Assembly: GCF_001577755.1 (NCBI RefSeq)
Contig: NZ_CP010776.1
Span: forward strand, 1,922,001 to 1,986,000
Length of the DNA stretch: 64,000 nt
From: Rufibacter sp. DG15C
GTDB taxonomy: Bacteria > Bacteroidota > Bacteroidia > Cytophagales > Hymenobacteraceae
Direction of reading: 5' to 3'
The position numbers and the translations under genes were made by a program. Position 1 is the stretch's first letter. Each line of letters opens with the position of its first letter. The notes below the pieces were generated by a model. That model worked only from the letters and a program-made list of their open reading frames with translations, had not been told where the DNA came from and searched no databases. Below are positions 1-9,014 of this stretch, one piece after another.

Positions 1-12
1 TAATACTGAAAA

Positions 13-873
13 GTGAAAGAATTTGTAAATATCCGGACAGTGAATAAGTGGCTTGTTTTACTACTCATGACACTATTTTGCACATCATGCTCAAATAGGG
101 AAGGATATGTGCAGTATGAGTATTATCCAAATGGAGAAATAAAGGCCCAAACAGAAATCCTTAATGGAGAATGGCACGGTAAACGAGTGCGTTTTTATCC
201 TAGTGGCAAAGTGGAGACTATCTCCTACTTTAAAGACGGGCTAAATGAAGGGGAAATGATAGACTATTATGAACATGGGCAAGTTGCGGGTAGGATTATG
301 TATAAGAATAACCTTCTTCAAGGGCCTGCAAAGTATTATTACCCCAATGGTAAATTAGAGGTTGAGGCTCAATATAAAAACGATATAGCAGTTGGGTGGG
401 TAAAGTTCTATAGGGAAGATGGAAGTCTTACGGCAATGGATCACCATGTTGTTAATCTGTATGAGCCAAATGGCAGAAAGGAATTAAGTCAAGTTATCAA
501 ATTTGATGAGCTTGGGAGAATTATGAAGGACAGTAGTTATTATGTTAGTGTGAGTAGTAACTGTAATGAGGTTAGATTGAATGACACTTGCTTTCTCACG
601 GTTACATTAGAAAAACCTAAGCTTAAACAAAGTATGCAGTTATTGATAGGTGGTTATGATGAGTTCTTTAAACTAGTTGACCCAAGCCAACAAGACACGA
701 TAAAAGGAAAGAATTTTAAAGCAACGTATAGATTTGTTGCCAAGGAGAAAGGGTTAAATGTTATCAGGGGACGAGTTGATGACTTTGAGCAAGAGTATTT
801 TAAAAACACTGATACAGTAGCCGTTAGGCGTGAACGTAGGTTATGCTTCTCTAAAACAATTATAGTCCGGTAA
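13..873 (+). CDS. MORN-repeat (YwqK-like) putative lipoprotein
   Basis: 286 residues. The N-terminus is a signal sequence with a hydrophobic core followed by Cys23 and Cys26 (FCTSC), so export and lipidation are likely. Residues about 35-135 hold five tandem units of the form YYPNGEIKAQ, FYPSGKVETI, YYEHGQVAGR, YYPNGKLEVE and FYREDGSLTA, the MORN_2 pattern of proteins often annotated as YwqK-family antitoxins. The last 120 residues match nothing I recognise. The GTG at 13 is the first start after an in-frame stop at 7-9; the next ATG lies inside the signal core and would destroy it. No toxin-like partner is adjacent, so an antitoxin role is not supported; a surface or envelope role is equally possible. 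Confidence 0.75.
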   Translation: MKEFVNIRTVNKWLVLLLMTLFCTSCSNREGYVQYEYYPNGEIKAQTEILNGEWHGKRVRFYPSGKVETISYFKDGLNEGEMIDYYEHGQVAGRIMYKNNLLQGPAKYYYPNGKLEVEAQYKNDIAVGWVKFYREDGSLTAMDHHVVNLYEPNGRKELSQVIKFDELGRIMKDSSYYVSVSSNCNEVRLNDTCFLTVTLEKPKLKQSMQLLIGGYDEFFKLVDPSQQDTIKGKNFKATYRFVAKEKGLNVIRGRVDDFEQEYFKNTDTVAVRRERRLCFSKTIIVR

Positions 874-922
874 ATGGAGCTAACTGAAAACCGCTGCCTA
901 ATCAAAAAAAACTAAAACGCTA

Positions 923-964
923 CTGCAGAACAGCCTTTCTTTTACAAGAGAGGCTGTTCTGCAG
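923..964 (+). terminator. Hairpin downstream of the MORN lipoprotein
   Basis: Perfect 14-bp stem CTGCAGAACAGCCT / AGGCTGTTCTGCAG with a 14-nt loop, 50 nt after the stop codon. There is no T tract on the plus side, so it is a transcript-end hairpin of uncertain terminator strength. Confidence 0.5.
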
Positions 965-1049
965 GAAGACAGCTCAAGCATTTATTAACTTCCATAATCC
1001 TGCCAGCGGCTCAGTCAGGCGCTCAACTTACGGGAGACCTCAGTTCTTG

Positions 1050-1087
1050 CCGTTTTCACCTCCTTCCCAGAAAACAGCATAAAACCG
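1050..1087. repeat. GGCC palindrome, decayed copy (P1)
   Basis: Keeps the outer CCGTTTT, the centre TTCCCAGAAAACAG and the end AAAACCG, but the GGCC cores of both arms are lost. It lies 176 nt past the nearest stop codon, the most isolated copy in the window. Confidence 0.5.
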
Positions 1088-1327
1088 TACGGTTTGGTGT
1101 TCGGTTTCATATCATGCTTGTTCATAATCGTACACTTTCACGGCGTGGTTAATTGTGTAAATAATTGATAATCAAGTGTTTTTATAAATTGGCATAGGGC
1201 TTGCCAATTGTTACTTGCCTAAAGATTAGGACAGCGTGCAACGGTGAGAGAGAAACACAGTCTTTTACTTGAACACTTGGCCGCTTAACAGGCACCTTGG
1301 TTTACACCTTAACAACAGTCTGCGCAT

Positions 1328-1588
1328 ATGCGATTCTTTTTACTCTCTTCATTAGTGGTGCTGGGATTGATCAATGTCTGTGTGCCGGTGCAGGTAGAAA
1401 TCTATGCCAGCCATTGCGCCTTAGACAGAAGTTTGTTGCAGGTGAAAGGTTTTCAGGTGAGAACCGCAGACCTGCCAGAGGCAGAGGAGCAGGAAGACCT
1501 TTCAGAAGAACAAGAGAGTTTCGCCCGGAAGGGATTAGAGGCTTTGGCCCGTCCCTGGATGCAGAAATTGAGATGGTTACAAGAATAG
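1328..1588 (+). CDS. Small exported protein, unknown
   Basis: 86 residues beginning with a signal-like stretch (MRFFLLSSLVVLGLINVCVP), then about 65 mostly polar residues with an acidic patch (EAEEQEDLSEEQE). I do not recognise the family. An overlapping frame starting at 1297 is also open but reads as an arginine/glycine-rich shadow. No ribosome-binding site is visible, which is normal in this phylum. A strong hairpin terminator 50 nt downstream supports a transcript ending here. Confidence 0.45.
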   Translation: MRFFLLSSLVVLGLINVCVPVQVEIYASHCALDRSLLQVKGFQVRTADLPEAEEQEDLSEEQESFARKGLEALARPWMQKLRWLQE

Positions 1589-1637
1589 CCCAGCCTAAGG
1601 GCGAGGTATAAAAATATTTTGGTTGTTTGTGTAGAGC

Positions 1638-1665
1638 CGGCCCCTTTGGGGCCGTTTCTTATTTT
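1638..1665 (+). terminator. Rho-independent terminator
   Basis: Stem CGGCCCC / GGGGCCG with a TTT loop, followed by TTTCTTATTTT. It ends the transcript of the small exported protein and insulates hemN. Confidence 0.8.
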
Positions 1666-1774
1666 AAGCCAGTCCAAAACTGATAAGAATCAACCTGCGC
1701 TATGACGCAAACAGGTCATGGGCGCTAGCCATACGCCAGAACTTTGTATCCACCAACAAAGAATTCCCCAGCGT

Positions 1775-3148
1775 ATGGCCTCTGCTTCTCTGCTTAAAAA
1801 ATACAACGTACCTGTACCAAGGTATACCAGCTATCCAACGGTTCCTTTCTGGGGCGACCAACTTCCAGCCACCCAAGACTGGCAAGAGGTGCTCTTGCAA
1901 ACCTTCAAGGCCACCAATCAGCAGGAAGGCATTAGTCTGTACGTGCACCTGCCTTTCTGCGAGAGCCTGTGCACCTACTGTGGCTGTAACAAGCGCATCA
2001 CCAAAAACCACGGCGTAGAGCCCATCTACCTGAAAGCCGTTTTGCAAGAGTGGGACAAGTACAAAGCACTGTTGCCAGAGAAACCGGTCATCCGGGAGAT
2101 TCATTTAGGCGGAGGCACACCCACGTTCTTTAGCCCAGAGCATTTAACCCGCTTGATTGAAGCCCTACTAGACGGCGCCGAGGTGCATCCAAACCACGAG
2201 TTCAGCTTTGAGGGGCATCCCAACAACACTACCCTTGAGCATTTGCAGGCCTTGTACAACGTGGGCTTCAGGCGGGTGAGTTACGGTGTGCAGGACCTCT
2301 CAGAGAAAGTGCAAGTGGCCATTCATAGAATTCAGCCGTTGGCGAATCTGGTGCAAGCCACCCAGCAGGCGCGGGCCATTGGCTACACGTCTATCAACTA
2401 TGACTTGATCTATGGTCTACCGTTCCAGACGCTGGAAAGCATTGCGCAGACGTTCCAGGAAGTGATTAAACTAAGACCAGACCGAATTGCCTACTATAGC
2501 TACGCCCACGTTCCCTGGAAAGAAAAGTCGCAGCGTGCTTACTCAGAAGAAGACCTGCCCAAAGACTCCGATAAACTGGCCCTCTATCAATTAGGAACTC
2601 AGCTTTTGTTAGAAGCTGGTTATGAGGATGTGGGCATGGACCATTTCGCGTTCCCACAGGAGGCCTTGTGCGTGGCTCAGAAAGAAGAGCGTCTGCATAG
2701 AAACTTCATGGGCTATACCACCAATCAGACCCAACTCATGCTAGGCTTGGGCGTGTCTTCCATCAGTGATTTGGGCATGGGCTACATGCAGAACGTGAAA
2801 ACCGTGGAGGAATATTACGCCTTGCTAGTCATGGGCGAATGGCCGCAGTTCAAAGGCTACCTGCTCACAGAATTAGACGCCCAGATGCGCCGCCATATCC
2901 TGGACATTGCCTGCCACGGCAAAACGACTTGGCTGCATACGGCTTCGCAGGAGTTTGTGAAGGAAAACATTTACCCCGCTTTGCATGTCTTGGCGCAGGA
3001 TGGACTCATAGAACTTAACCCATTTGGATTGCAGCTGACCGCCTTGGGGAAGAACTTTCTAAGGTCTGTTTGCGCTGCCTTTGACTTGTATTTGAAAGCA
3101 CCCGCGGCTGGCGCGCCACAGAAACCCATGTTCAGTCAGGCCGTCTAG
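1775..3148 (+). CDS. hemN: Oxygen-independent coproporphyrinogen III oxidase
   Basis: Radical SAM enzyme that decarboxylates coproporphyrinogen III to protoporphyrinogen IX without oxygen. The N-terminus has the HemN-type sequence VPRYTSYPTVPFW. The iron-sulphur motif is C62-x3-C66-x2-C69 with the extra C71 (CESLCTYCGC), followed by the SAM-binding GGGTPTFF. The 457-residue length and the N-terminal motif fit true HemN rather than the shorter HemW. I chose the ATG at 1775 because the 19 residues added by an upstream ATG (1718) are not family-like. It converges on hemJ, which acts on the next intermediate. Confidence 0.92.
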   Translation: MASASLLKKYNVPVPRYTSYPTVPFWGDQLPATQDWQEVLLQTFKATNQQEGISLYVHLPFCESLCTYCGCNKRITKNHGVEPIYLKAVLQEWDKYKALLPEKPVIREIHLGGGTPTFFSPEHLTRLIEALLDGAEVHPNHEFSFEGHPNNTTLEHLQALYNVGFRRVSYGVQDLSEKVQVAIHRIQPLANLVQATQQARAIGYTSINYDLIYGLPFQTLESIAQTFQEVIKLRPDRIAYYSYAHVPWKEKSQRAYSEEDLPKDSDKLALYQLGTQLLLEAGYEDVGMDHFAFPQEALCVAQKEERLHRNFMGYTTNQTQLMLGLGVSSISDLGMGYMQNVKTVEEYYALLVMGEWPQFKGYLLTELDAQMRRHILDIACHGKTTWLHTASQEFVKENIYPALHVLAQDGLIELNPFGLQLTALGKNFLRSVCAAFDLYLKAPAAGAPQKPMFSQAV

Positions 3149-3173
3149 ATTAGTTGAATGTACATTGAAAAGC

Positions 3174-3211
3174 CGTTTTTGGCTTGTTTCTCAGAAAGCA
3201 GGCCAAAAACG
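3174..3211. repeat. GGCC palindrome (P2)
   Basis: Near-consensus copy between the convergent hemN (stop 25 nt away) and hemJ (stop 30 nt away). Flanking AAAGC/GCTTT lengthens the stem to 3169-3216. No other hairpin is present, so this copy is the only candidate bidirectional terminator for both genes. Confidence 0.92.
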
Positions 3212-3241
3212 GCTTTCGCAATAATTAGTGCAGATGGAGAA

Positions 3242-3769
3242 TTACGCCTTCCGGAGTTTTTTGTAAGCCATGATGGCCAACATGAGTACCACTGAAAGGC
3301 CAATGAACCCCACCACGCCCCAGGTGGCATCCAAACCACTCTTCATCACCACCAAGAAGACGATGGCTACTAGAAAAAGAGTGGCTACTTCATTCCAGAC
3401 CCTTAGTTGGGTGGAGGACTGCTTGATTTCGCCGCGCTGGTGCTGTCTGAAGATGCGGTGACAGTAGAGATGATAGGCGAGCAGACCAACTACAAAACCC
3501 AATTTGGCCCACAGCCAACCCGGTATCTGCGGATAGTAATGTAACAAGCTCAATCCCATGATCACCGTCAAAATCGCCGAAGGCCAGGTAATGCCGTACC
3601 ACAACCGCTTTTGCATCAAGGCAAACTGGGTCTGTAGGATGGATTTTTCGGGCTCTGGTTTCTGGGCAGTCTCTGCGAAGTACACAAACAGGCGCACAAT
3701 GTAGAACAGGCCGGCAAACCAGGTCACTACAAAGATGATATGAAGGGATTTTAAATACAGAAAGCTCAT
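3242..3769 (-). CDS. hemJ: Protoporphyrinogen IX oxidase, HemJ type
   Basis: A 175-residue four- to five-helix membrane protein of the HemJ (UPF0093) family, which oxidises protoporphyrinogen IX to protoporphyrin IX. Family features visible are an N-terminal helix with an early conserved His (LKSLHIIFVVTWFAGLFYIV), LWAKLGFVVGLLAYH in the third helix, and RVWNEVATLFLVAIVFLVV near the C-terminus. The neighbouring hemN makes its substrate and hemB lies 5 kb away, so haem genes are loosely clustered. Confidence 0.88.
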   Translation of the reverse strand: MSFLYLKSLHIIFVVTWFAGLFYIVRLFVYFAETAQKPEPEKSILQTQFALMQKRLWYGITWPSAILTVIMGLSLLHYYPQIPGWLWAKLGFVVGLLAYHLYCHRIFRQHQRGEIKQSSTQLRVWNEVATLFLVAIVFLVVMKSGLDATWGVVGFIGLSVVLMLAIMAYKKLRKA

Positions 3770-3864
3770 AGACGCACAGCTTCAGGGAAAGATAGAAAGC
3801 CTTCGCAAAAATGGCAGATTGGCGTCAAGAAACCTATCACCTTGGTCAAATGAAAAGTGTTCTT

Positions 3865-3902
3865 CGTTTTTGGCCTCTTTCCCAGAAAACAGGCCAAAAA
3901 CG
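3865..3902. repeat. GGCC palindrome (P3)
   Basis: Ends one nucleotide before the stop codon of the minus-strand outer-membrane protein gene and is the only hairpin at that transcript end. The right arm is perfect (CAGGCCAAAAACG); the left arm has GGCCTC in place of GGCCTG. Confidence 0.92.
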
Positions 3903-3903
3903 C

Positions 3904-4515
3904 TTACAGCATGTACCGCAGCCCGAAGGACAGGTTGACAATATCACCCATAGAAATGCCCGAGTTGCGGTATTTGTCCACGAGCATAACGTCACTGGTG
4001 CCCAGTTCGGTGTAGAACTCGGCATAATGTGGTTTTTCCTTCCCGGCAAAATCACGGCCAATGGAAGTGCCTACAAACGGCAGGAAGCGCGCGGCGGTAG
4101 GCCAGATGTAGTAGCCTTCTGGGTAGCGCTCCGGGAAGAAGTGCTCAAACTGTTCGCCCATGGTGAAGCTCAACCCAGCGCCAACCCTAATCCAGCTAAT
4201 CTTCACGTCTTTGAACAGCGGCTTGGGATTAGACTGGTAATAGGTGCGCAGCGTAAAGGTGTGGTTGGTGTGCTTGATGTCATAGCCGGGCGTGAACCCG
4301 TACATTACTTCCATGTTGGTTCTGTCATGCTTGCCAAAGTCATAGCCTGGGCCGGCAGACAGTAAGCCAATGAGGCCTGCATGCTGCAATACCAGGTAAT
4401 CTGGTGCATACCATTTGTTTTTGGGTCGGTCTGCTTTGTCTTGGGCGCTTGCCAGAAAAGGAAGCAACAGGAAGATGAAGCCCAGTAAAGACTTAGAGGA
4501 ATAAGGACGTGTCAT
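3904..4515 (-). CDS. Outer-membrane protein, putative beta-barrel
   Basis: 203 residues with a cleavable signal peptide (LLGFIFLLLPFLASAQ). The rest alternates polar and hydrophobic residues with many aromatic residues and ends in LSFGLRYML, a terminal aromatic-rich strand of the kind recognised by the outer-membrane assembly machinery. No specific family name is assured. Its start lies 3 nt beyond the stop of the upstream phosphoesterase, so the two are probably co-transcribed; the link may be functional but the substrate is unknown. Confidence 0.7.
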   Translation of the reverse strand: MTRPYSSKSLLGFIFLLLPFLASAQDKADRPKNKWYAPDYLVLQHAGLIGLLSAGPGYDFGKHDRTNMEVMYGFTPGYDIKHTNHTFTLRTYYQSNPKPLFKDVKISWIRVGAGLSFTMGEQFEHFFPERYPEGYYIWPTAARFLPFVGTSIGRDFAGKEKPHYAEFYTELGTSDVMLVDKYRNSGISMGDIVNLSFGLRYML

Positions 4516-4518
4516 GTG

Positions 4519-5325
4519 CTAGAATTTGATTCGCTCTAAGGTTATAGTGCTGCCTATTACCGTCACTAGCATGTAGCTGCGCTTAATGGCCGCGTCTACG
4601 GTTAGGTACGGGATGCCGTCCTTGTACAGGTCTTCCAGGCGGTAATTATGGGTGTGGCCGTGCATGGAAATCTGCACATCATATTGGCGCATGAGGCTGG
4701 CGTATTTTTGCTCTTTGTTGGGGTTGGCCTCTGAGTTGTTAGGCGCCATGTGCGAGATAACGAATTTGTTGGGCGTGCCCGGGGCATTCTTCAGTTCCTG
4801 CTCCAGCCACGTCACGTCTGGCACCTTGTCATCAAACTCCAGGAAATTGGTGTTCAGGAAAATAAACTTGTTCGGCCCGAAGGTGAAGGAGTAATCAAAT
4901 GGGCCATACATACGCTGATAGAGTTTCTTGCCCTCGCCTAGGCAGTCATGGTTGCCCACCACCGTCAGGTAGGGTACCTTAAGCTTGGCTAGCGCCTTGT
5001 GCATGCGCTCAAACTCATCTGTGAAGGCATAATTGGTCAGGTCGCCGGCGTGCAGCACAAAGGCGATGTCGCGGCGGTTCATGTCCGCTACCATGTCCTC
5101 GGTTTCTGAGTAGTAGCCCTGGGTGTCTCCGGTAAAGGCAAAACGCAACGGCGTAGCAGCCGAGTATGAGGCTTCCAGTTCCTTGATTTTATGAAGGTTT
5201 TCTTGGGTAAGGTTTTTGTAGTCTATGTTACCAGCGTAGGGGTGGTAGTCTATTAAATCACAAGAGGAGAGCAAGGCTAAAGAAAGCAACCATCCGCAGA
5301 GCCGGTAGAGGTGGGGCACACGCAT
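4519..5325 (-). CDS. Calcineurin-like metallophosphoesterase, lipoprotein
   Basis: 268 residues. All metal-ligand blocks of the family are present in order: GDTQ, HAGDLTNY, VVGNHD, VISHMAP and MHGHTHNYR, so a dinuclear-metal phosphoesterase is expected to be active. The ATG at 5325 gives a lipoprotein signal with lipobox LLSSC; an upstream in-frame ATG (5385) would add 20 residues before the signal and is less likely. It is first in a two-gene operon with a putative outer-membrane barrel. Substrate unknown. Confidence 0.85.
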   Translation of the reverse strand: MRVPHLYRLCGWLLSLALLSSCDLIDYHPYAGNIDYKNLTQENLHKIKELEASYSAATPLRFAFTGDTQGYYSETEDMVADMNRRDIAFVLHAGDLTNYAFTDEFERMHKALAKLKVPYLTVVGNHDCLGEGKKLYQRMYGPFDYSFTFGPNKFIFLNTNFLEFDDKVPDVTWLEQELKNAPGTPNKFVISHMAPNNSEANPNKEQKYASLMRQYDVQISMHGHTHNYRLEDLYKDGIPYLTVDAAIKRSYMLVTVIGSTITLERIKF

Positions 5326-5476
5326 AAAAAATAGAAAAATAATATATAAACAGGCTAGGGGATATAATCTGCGGAATGATGGCAAACAGGCGCTTTTTCT
5401 TCTGCCAGATTGTGAACACCTACGCAGAAGGTCAAAAAAGGATATGATAAACTGCTTTAAACCTGTGCATTATCAT

Positions 5477-5484
5477 TATATTTG
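5477..5484 (+). promoter_or_regulatory. -7 box TATATTTG
   Basis: Exact match to the Bacteroidota -7 consensus TAnnTTTG, 16 nt before the ATG at 5501. Transcription would start near 5489, which excludes the upstream in-frame ATG at 5444. A good -33 TTTG is not visible. Confidence 0.5.
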
Positions 5485-5500
5485 TTTTCAAGTGGTTTCT

Positions 5501-5977
5501 ATGTGGTTGCTAAAGAGGGTATTGGTTTCTTTTACTTTGCTGCTTTTTCTTCTGGGAACCAGCTGCCAACGCATGGACAAACCCCAAGACGGTACCACTA
5601 CAACAGCAGGCAAAAGCTTAGGCGCTTCTGCGGCCAGACCAGCCTTGCCAGACCAAGAGCCCATAGCTCCCGGACAAGTGCATGTTCTATTGCAAGTGGT
5701 CAAGGTGCTCCCTGTTTTGGATAAATCTGATACTGGCCCCTGCGGACAATCCCCCTGCCGCGCAGAGGTACTAGTAGAAAAAATCATTGGCTATGGCGCG
5801 GCTTTTACCGCCAGCATAGCCGAAGGACAACGGTTAACGGTGCATTTTCCTATGACTCTGCAAGCGTCTCATGAGAGGCCAGCTGTGACCGTAGGAAAAA
5901 AATTGGACGCAAAGATTAGTCAACCTGGTTTAGAGGGAACTGCCTTTGTGATGCATGAGTTTAGCATACATCCATAA
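5501..5977 (+). CDS. Lipoprotein, unknown function
   Basis: 158 residues with a lipoprotein signal (MWLLKRVLVSFTLLLFLLG, lipobox GTSC). A Thr/Ala-rich linker is followed by a compact domain with a Cys pair in GPCGQSPCR, likely a disulphide, and a C-terminal beta-rich part (RLTVHFPMTLQ, KLDAKISQPG). I do not recognise the family. The start follows from the -7 box at 5477 and from the signal peptide. Confidence 0.65.
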   Translation: MWLLKRVLVSFTLLLFLLGTSCQRMDKPQDGTTTTAGKSLGASAARPALPDQEPIAPGQVHVLLQVVKVLPVLDKSDTGPCGQSPCRAEVLVEKIIGYGAAFTASIAEGQRLTVHFPMTLQASHERPAVTVGKKLDAKISQPGLEGTAFVMHEFSIHP

Positions 5978-6037
5978 ATTGTACCGCATACCTTTTACTA
6001 CCAAGCTTAAAACAAACAAAACCTCTATTCTTATTGC

Positions 6038-8908
6038 ATGAAAATTACGCATCAGCAACGGCAGTTTGGAATGTCCAGTGCCTTGCTACTTCTCTTCGGA
6101 GCCATTCTTTGCATGGCTTCTTTCTTGCCCGGGCCATTATACCCTTCAAACTTCTCTTCTAAAAAAGGTGCTGAGAAAATTGTTGTTGACGCCAGAGGAG
6201 CTAGACTACACAAAAATAAGTCAATAGGAACAAAGGATGATCCTAATGCACGTGATAATTATGAGTTTGAGCGCTTAAAAGATCCAAATACAGGTAAAAT
6301 TCCTGAGAACATTAGAGAGCGAGAATTGGCTTTCTCTTCGCGTATTCCTACAGCAGAACAGATTTTGCGCCAGAAAAGCCCATTTACTAAGATGGCTTCG
6401 GCTAATTGGAGCCATCGGGGGCCATATAATGTGGGTGGGCGTACACGTGCGTTTGCGTTTGACGTCTCTAATGAGAATGTGCTATTGGCTGGCGGAGTGT
6501 CCGGTGGCATGTGGCGCAGTACTAACGGAGGCACTACTTGGTCAAAAACCACAGACCCCAATCAGCTTCACAGTGTCACTACAGTTGCACAAGATAAGAG
6601 ACCGGGAAAGACAAACGTGTGGTACTATGGCTCTGGTGAGATATTAGGAAACTCGGCAAGCAAATCAGGGGCAAGTTATTATGGGAACGGAATTTTTAAA
6701 TCTGTTGACAATGGCGCGACTTGGAATCCATTGTCCTCCACCCAGACCACTGTTACTACCACCTTCAATAACGCTTTTGAATATACTTATAGAGTAGCTA
6801 CTAACCCTGCAAACTCAACACAGGATGAGGTACTAGCCGCCATTTATGGGGGGATTCGTAGGTCAGTAAATGGAGGAGTAAATTGGACGCCTGTATTAGG
6901 ATTTGGGGCAAATATTCCTTCTTCTGGTAACGCTCCTTATTTTGCAGACCTTGATATAAGTTCTACCGGTGTAATGTATGCCGGTCTCAGTCAATTGTCT
7001 GGCTCATTGGGGACAGCTACGGAAAAAGGAGCCTTTAGGTCAACAAACGGCACTACATGGACAAATATCACACCAGCTTCTTGGCCTGCTATTTATGAGC
7101 GTATTGTGATGGACATTTCTCCATCTAATGAAAACATTGTTTATTATTTTGTCTATTCAGAGAATTCTTCTGGAGCAGAAACTCCCAATCTATGGAAATA
7201 TGAGTACTTGTCTGGAGATGGGTCTGGCGCAGGAGGAACTTGGACTAACCTGAGTGCTAATATTCCTATGCTTGGCGGTAAATCTGGCAATTTAGATTTA
7301 CAAGGCGGTTATAACATGGTAGTAAAAGTGAAGCCAGATAACTCTAATGTGGTGATTCTAGGGGGAACAAATCTTTATATATCTACTAATGGATTCACGT
7401 CTACCTCCACCACCAAAAAAATAGGAGGATATGTTGCTGATAATTTAAGTTACAATCTATATCCTGCCCACCATCCAGATCAACATGAGGTTTCATTTTC
7501 TTTGACTAACCCAAGAGTTGTTTACTCTGCGCATGATGGTGGTATAAGTAAAACAACCAATGTGTTAGCAAGTCAAGTAGAATGGACGTCACTTAACCGT
7601 GGTTACTTAACTACTCAGTTCTACACAGTAGCCATGGACTTAAACTCCATTGACAACTTTATAGTTGGTGGAATGCAAGACAATGGAAGTTGGTACGTAG
7701 AAGAGAGAAGTGAAACACAGCCTTGGCAGGAGGCTTTTGGAGGTGATGGAGCATTTGCTGCGGTTACAGAGCATTCCTTGTTAGTGTCTGCCCAAAACGC
7801 TATTATCTATAGATTTATCTTTAACCAAGATGGATATACAGGCGAATATAGCCGCATTAATCCGCCAAAGGCAAAAGGGTATTTGTTTATAAATCCGTAC
7901 AACGTTGACCCTAACAACGAACACACTCTTTATCTTCCTGCAGGAGACACGCTTTGGAGGCATAAGAACATAGATGCGCTTCCTAGAGGTGAGGTGCAAA
8001 CCACGGTTGGCTGGGATGTAATTGCTGCCTTAAATACTAATGAGGTTATCTCTGCTGTAGGCGTAAGTAAGGTGCCAGCTAATGTGGTTTATTTTGGTAC
8101 TAGAGCTGGAAAGCTATATAAAATTCAATACGGATTAGGTGTGGCGCCAACAAAAATTGAGATAACAGGATCTAATTTCCCTGCAGGAAACATAGGCTGT
8201 ATTGCTGTTGATCCTCGTGATGCCAACAAAGTGGTGGCTACTTTCACTAACTACGGGATTGTAAGTTTATTCTATACCACCGATGGAGGAAACTCTTGGA
8301 CGGCCGTTGCTGGTAACTTAGAAGAGAACCCCAATGGTTCTGGCAGCGGTCCATCTACGCGCTGGGTGAGCATTTTGCCAAGCACTAATGGCAACATTAA
8401 ATATTTTGTAGGAACTAGTACCGGTTTATATGCCACTTCTAGCTTAGATGGAACCGCTACTAACTGGGTGAGAGAAGGTAATACATCAATCGGACAAGTG
8501 CCGGTAGATATGGTTATAAGTAGGACAACAGATGATTTAGTAGTTGTAGGAACACATGGCAATGGGGTTTACAGTGCCCGCTATGACGGTCCATTGGCTG
8601 CCGCTGAGGAAGTGGATCTGGCTATTGCGCCAGGTTTAGGACAAAGCTATCCTAACCCGTTTCGGAAGGGCATGACGACAACTATTCCATTTACCTTGAC
8701 CAAAGCGTCTCAGGTGAACTTGACCTTGTTTGACCTAACCGGGAAAGCGGTGACTACCTTGGTGAATGGCAAATTGACGGCTGGTAGACACACTGCCACT
8801 TGGAACGGGAAAGGCAAAGCCGGACAAGAACTAGCTTCTGGCACATATTTGTACCAATTGACTGTAGACGGAAAACGCGAAACCAAACGCGTGGCTTATA
8901 TCAAATAA
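6038..8908 (+). CDS. T9SS-exported beta-propeller (BNR/sortilin-like) protein
   Basis: 956 residues: a signal/transmembrane segment near residues 13-30, a pro-region rich in charged residues, then a propeller. Repeated Asp-box-like motifs include STNGGTTW, SVDNGATW, SVNGGVNW, STNGTTW and TTDGGNSW, typical of BNR and sortilin-type (VPS10) propellers. The last 85 residues form a T9SS type A sorting domain (SYPNPF, then LFDLTGKAV and GTYLYQLTVDG). It is expected at the cell surface or outside. Many homologues are annotated as glycosyl hydrolases, but no catalytic residues can be assigned, so enzymatic activity is unproven. It sits alone between two terminated units. Confidence 0.85.
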   Translation: MKITHQQRQFGMSSALLLLFGAILCMASFLPGPLYPSNFSSKKGAEKIVVDARGARLHKNKSIGTKDDPNARDNYEFERLKDPNTGKIPENIRERELAFSSRIPTAEQILRQKSPFTKMASANWSHRGPYNVGGRTRAFAFDVSNENVLLAGGVSGGMWRSTNGGTTWSKTTDPNQLHSVTTVAQDKRPGKTNVWYYGSGEILGNSASKSGASYYGNGIFKSVDNGATWNPLSSTQTTVTTTFNNAFEYTYRVATNPANSTQDEVLAAIYGGIRRSVNGGVNWTPVLGFGANIPSSGNAPYFADLDISSTGVMYAGLSQLSGSLGTATEKGAFRSTNGTTWTNITPASWPAIYERIVMDISPSNENIVYYFVYSENSSGAETPNLWKYEYLSGDGSGAGGTWTNLSANIPMLGGKSGNLDLQGGYNMVVKVKPDNSNVVILGGTNLYISTNGFTSTSTTKKIGGYVADNLSYNLYPAHHPDQHEVSFSLTNPRVVYSAHDGGISKTTNVLASQVEWTSLNRGYLTTQFYTVAMDLNSIDNFIVGGMQDNGSWYVEERSETQPWQEAFGGDGAFAAVTEHSLLVSAQNAIIYRFIFNQDGYTGEYSRINPPKAKGYLFINPYNVDPNNEHTLYLPAGDTLWRHKNIDALPRGEVQTTVGWDVIAALNTNEVISAVGVSKVPANVVYFGTRAGKLYKIQYGLGVAPTKIEITGSNFPAGNIGCIAVDPRDANKVVATFTNYGIVSLFYTTDGGNSWTAVAGNLEENPNGSGSGPSTRWVSILPSTNGNIKYFVGTSTGLYATSSLDGTATNWVREGNTSIGQVPVDMVISRTTDDLVVVGTHGNGVYSARYDGPLAAAEEVDLAIAPGLGQSYPNPFRKGMTTTIPFTLTKASQVNLTLFDLTGKAVTTLVNGKLTAGRHTATWNGKGKAGQELASGTYLYQLTVDGKRETKRVAYIK

Positions 8909-8928
8909 TCGACACTAAATCAATCAAC

Positions 8929-8964
8929 AAAAAAGGCGGCCTCTGCACAGAAGCCGCCTTTTTT
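8929..8964 (+). terminator. Rho-independent terminator
   Basis: Stem AAAAAAGGCGGC / GCCGCCTTTTTT with a 12-nt loop, 20 nt past the propeller gene stop. A-run and T-run on both sides make it usable from both strands; hemB converges on it. Confidence 0.9.
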
Positions 8965-8972
8965 GTTGCTTT

Positions 8973-9011
8973 CGTTTTTGGCCTGTTTTGGTCAAATCAG
9001 GCCAAAAAACG
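8973..9011. repeat. GGCC palindrome (P4)
   Basis: A 39-nt version with an extra A in the right arm (GGCCAAAAAACG) and centre TTTTGGTCAAAT. It lies 8 nt after the terminator at 8929-8964 and 3 nt before the hemB stop codon. Confidence 0.9.
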
Positions 9012-9014
9012 GTT

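Larger units (their letters stand above)
874..1327. other. Intergenic region with hairpins and one decayed palindrome
   Basis: 454 bases without a convincing gene. It holds a 14-bp hairpin (923-964), a decayed copy of the dispersed palindrome (1050-1087), and a short inverted repeat AATTGGCA/TGCCAATT (1187-1209). I see no tRNA or transposase remnant. Confidence 0.6.

Noticed and set aside
13-873. Toxin-antitoxin locus suggested by YwqK-like repeats
   Set aside because: The protein is exported, no small toxin-like partner lies beside it, and MORN_2 repeats occur in many unrelated proteins.
1297-1611. Alternative frame over the small exported protein gene
   Set aside because: The translation is rich in Arg and Gly without hydrophobic pattern; the 1328 frame has a clean signal peptide.
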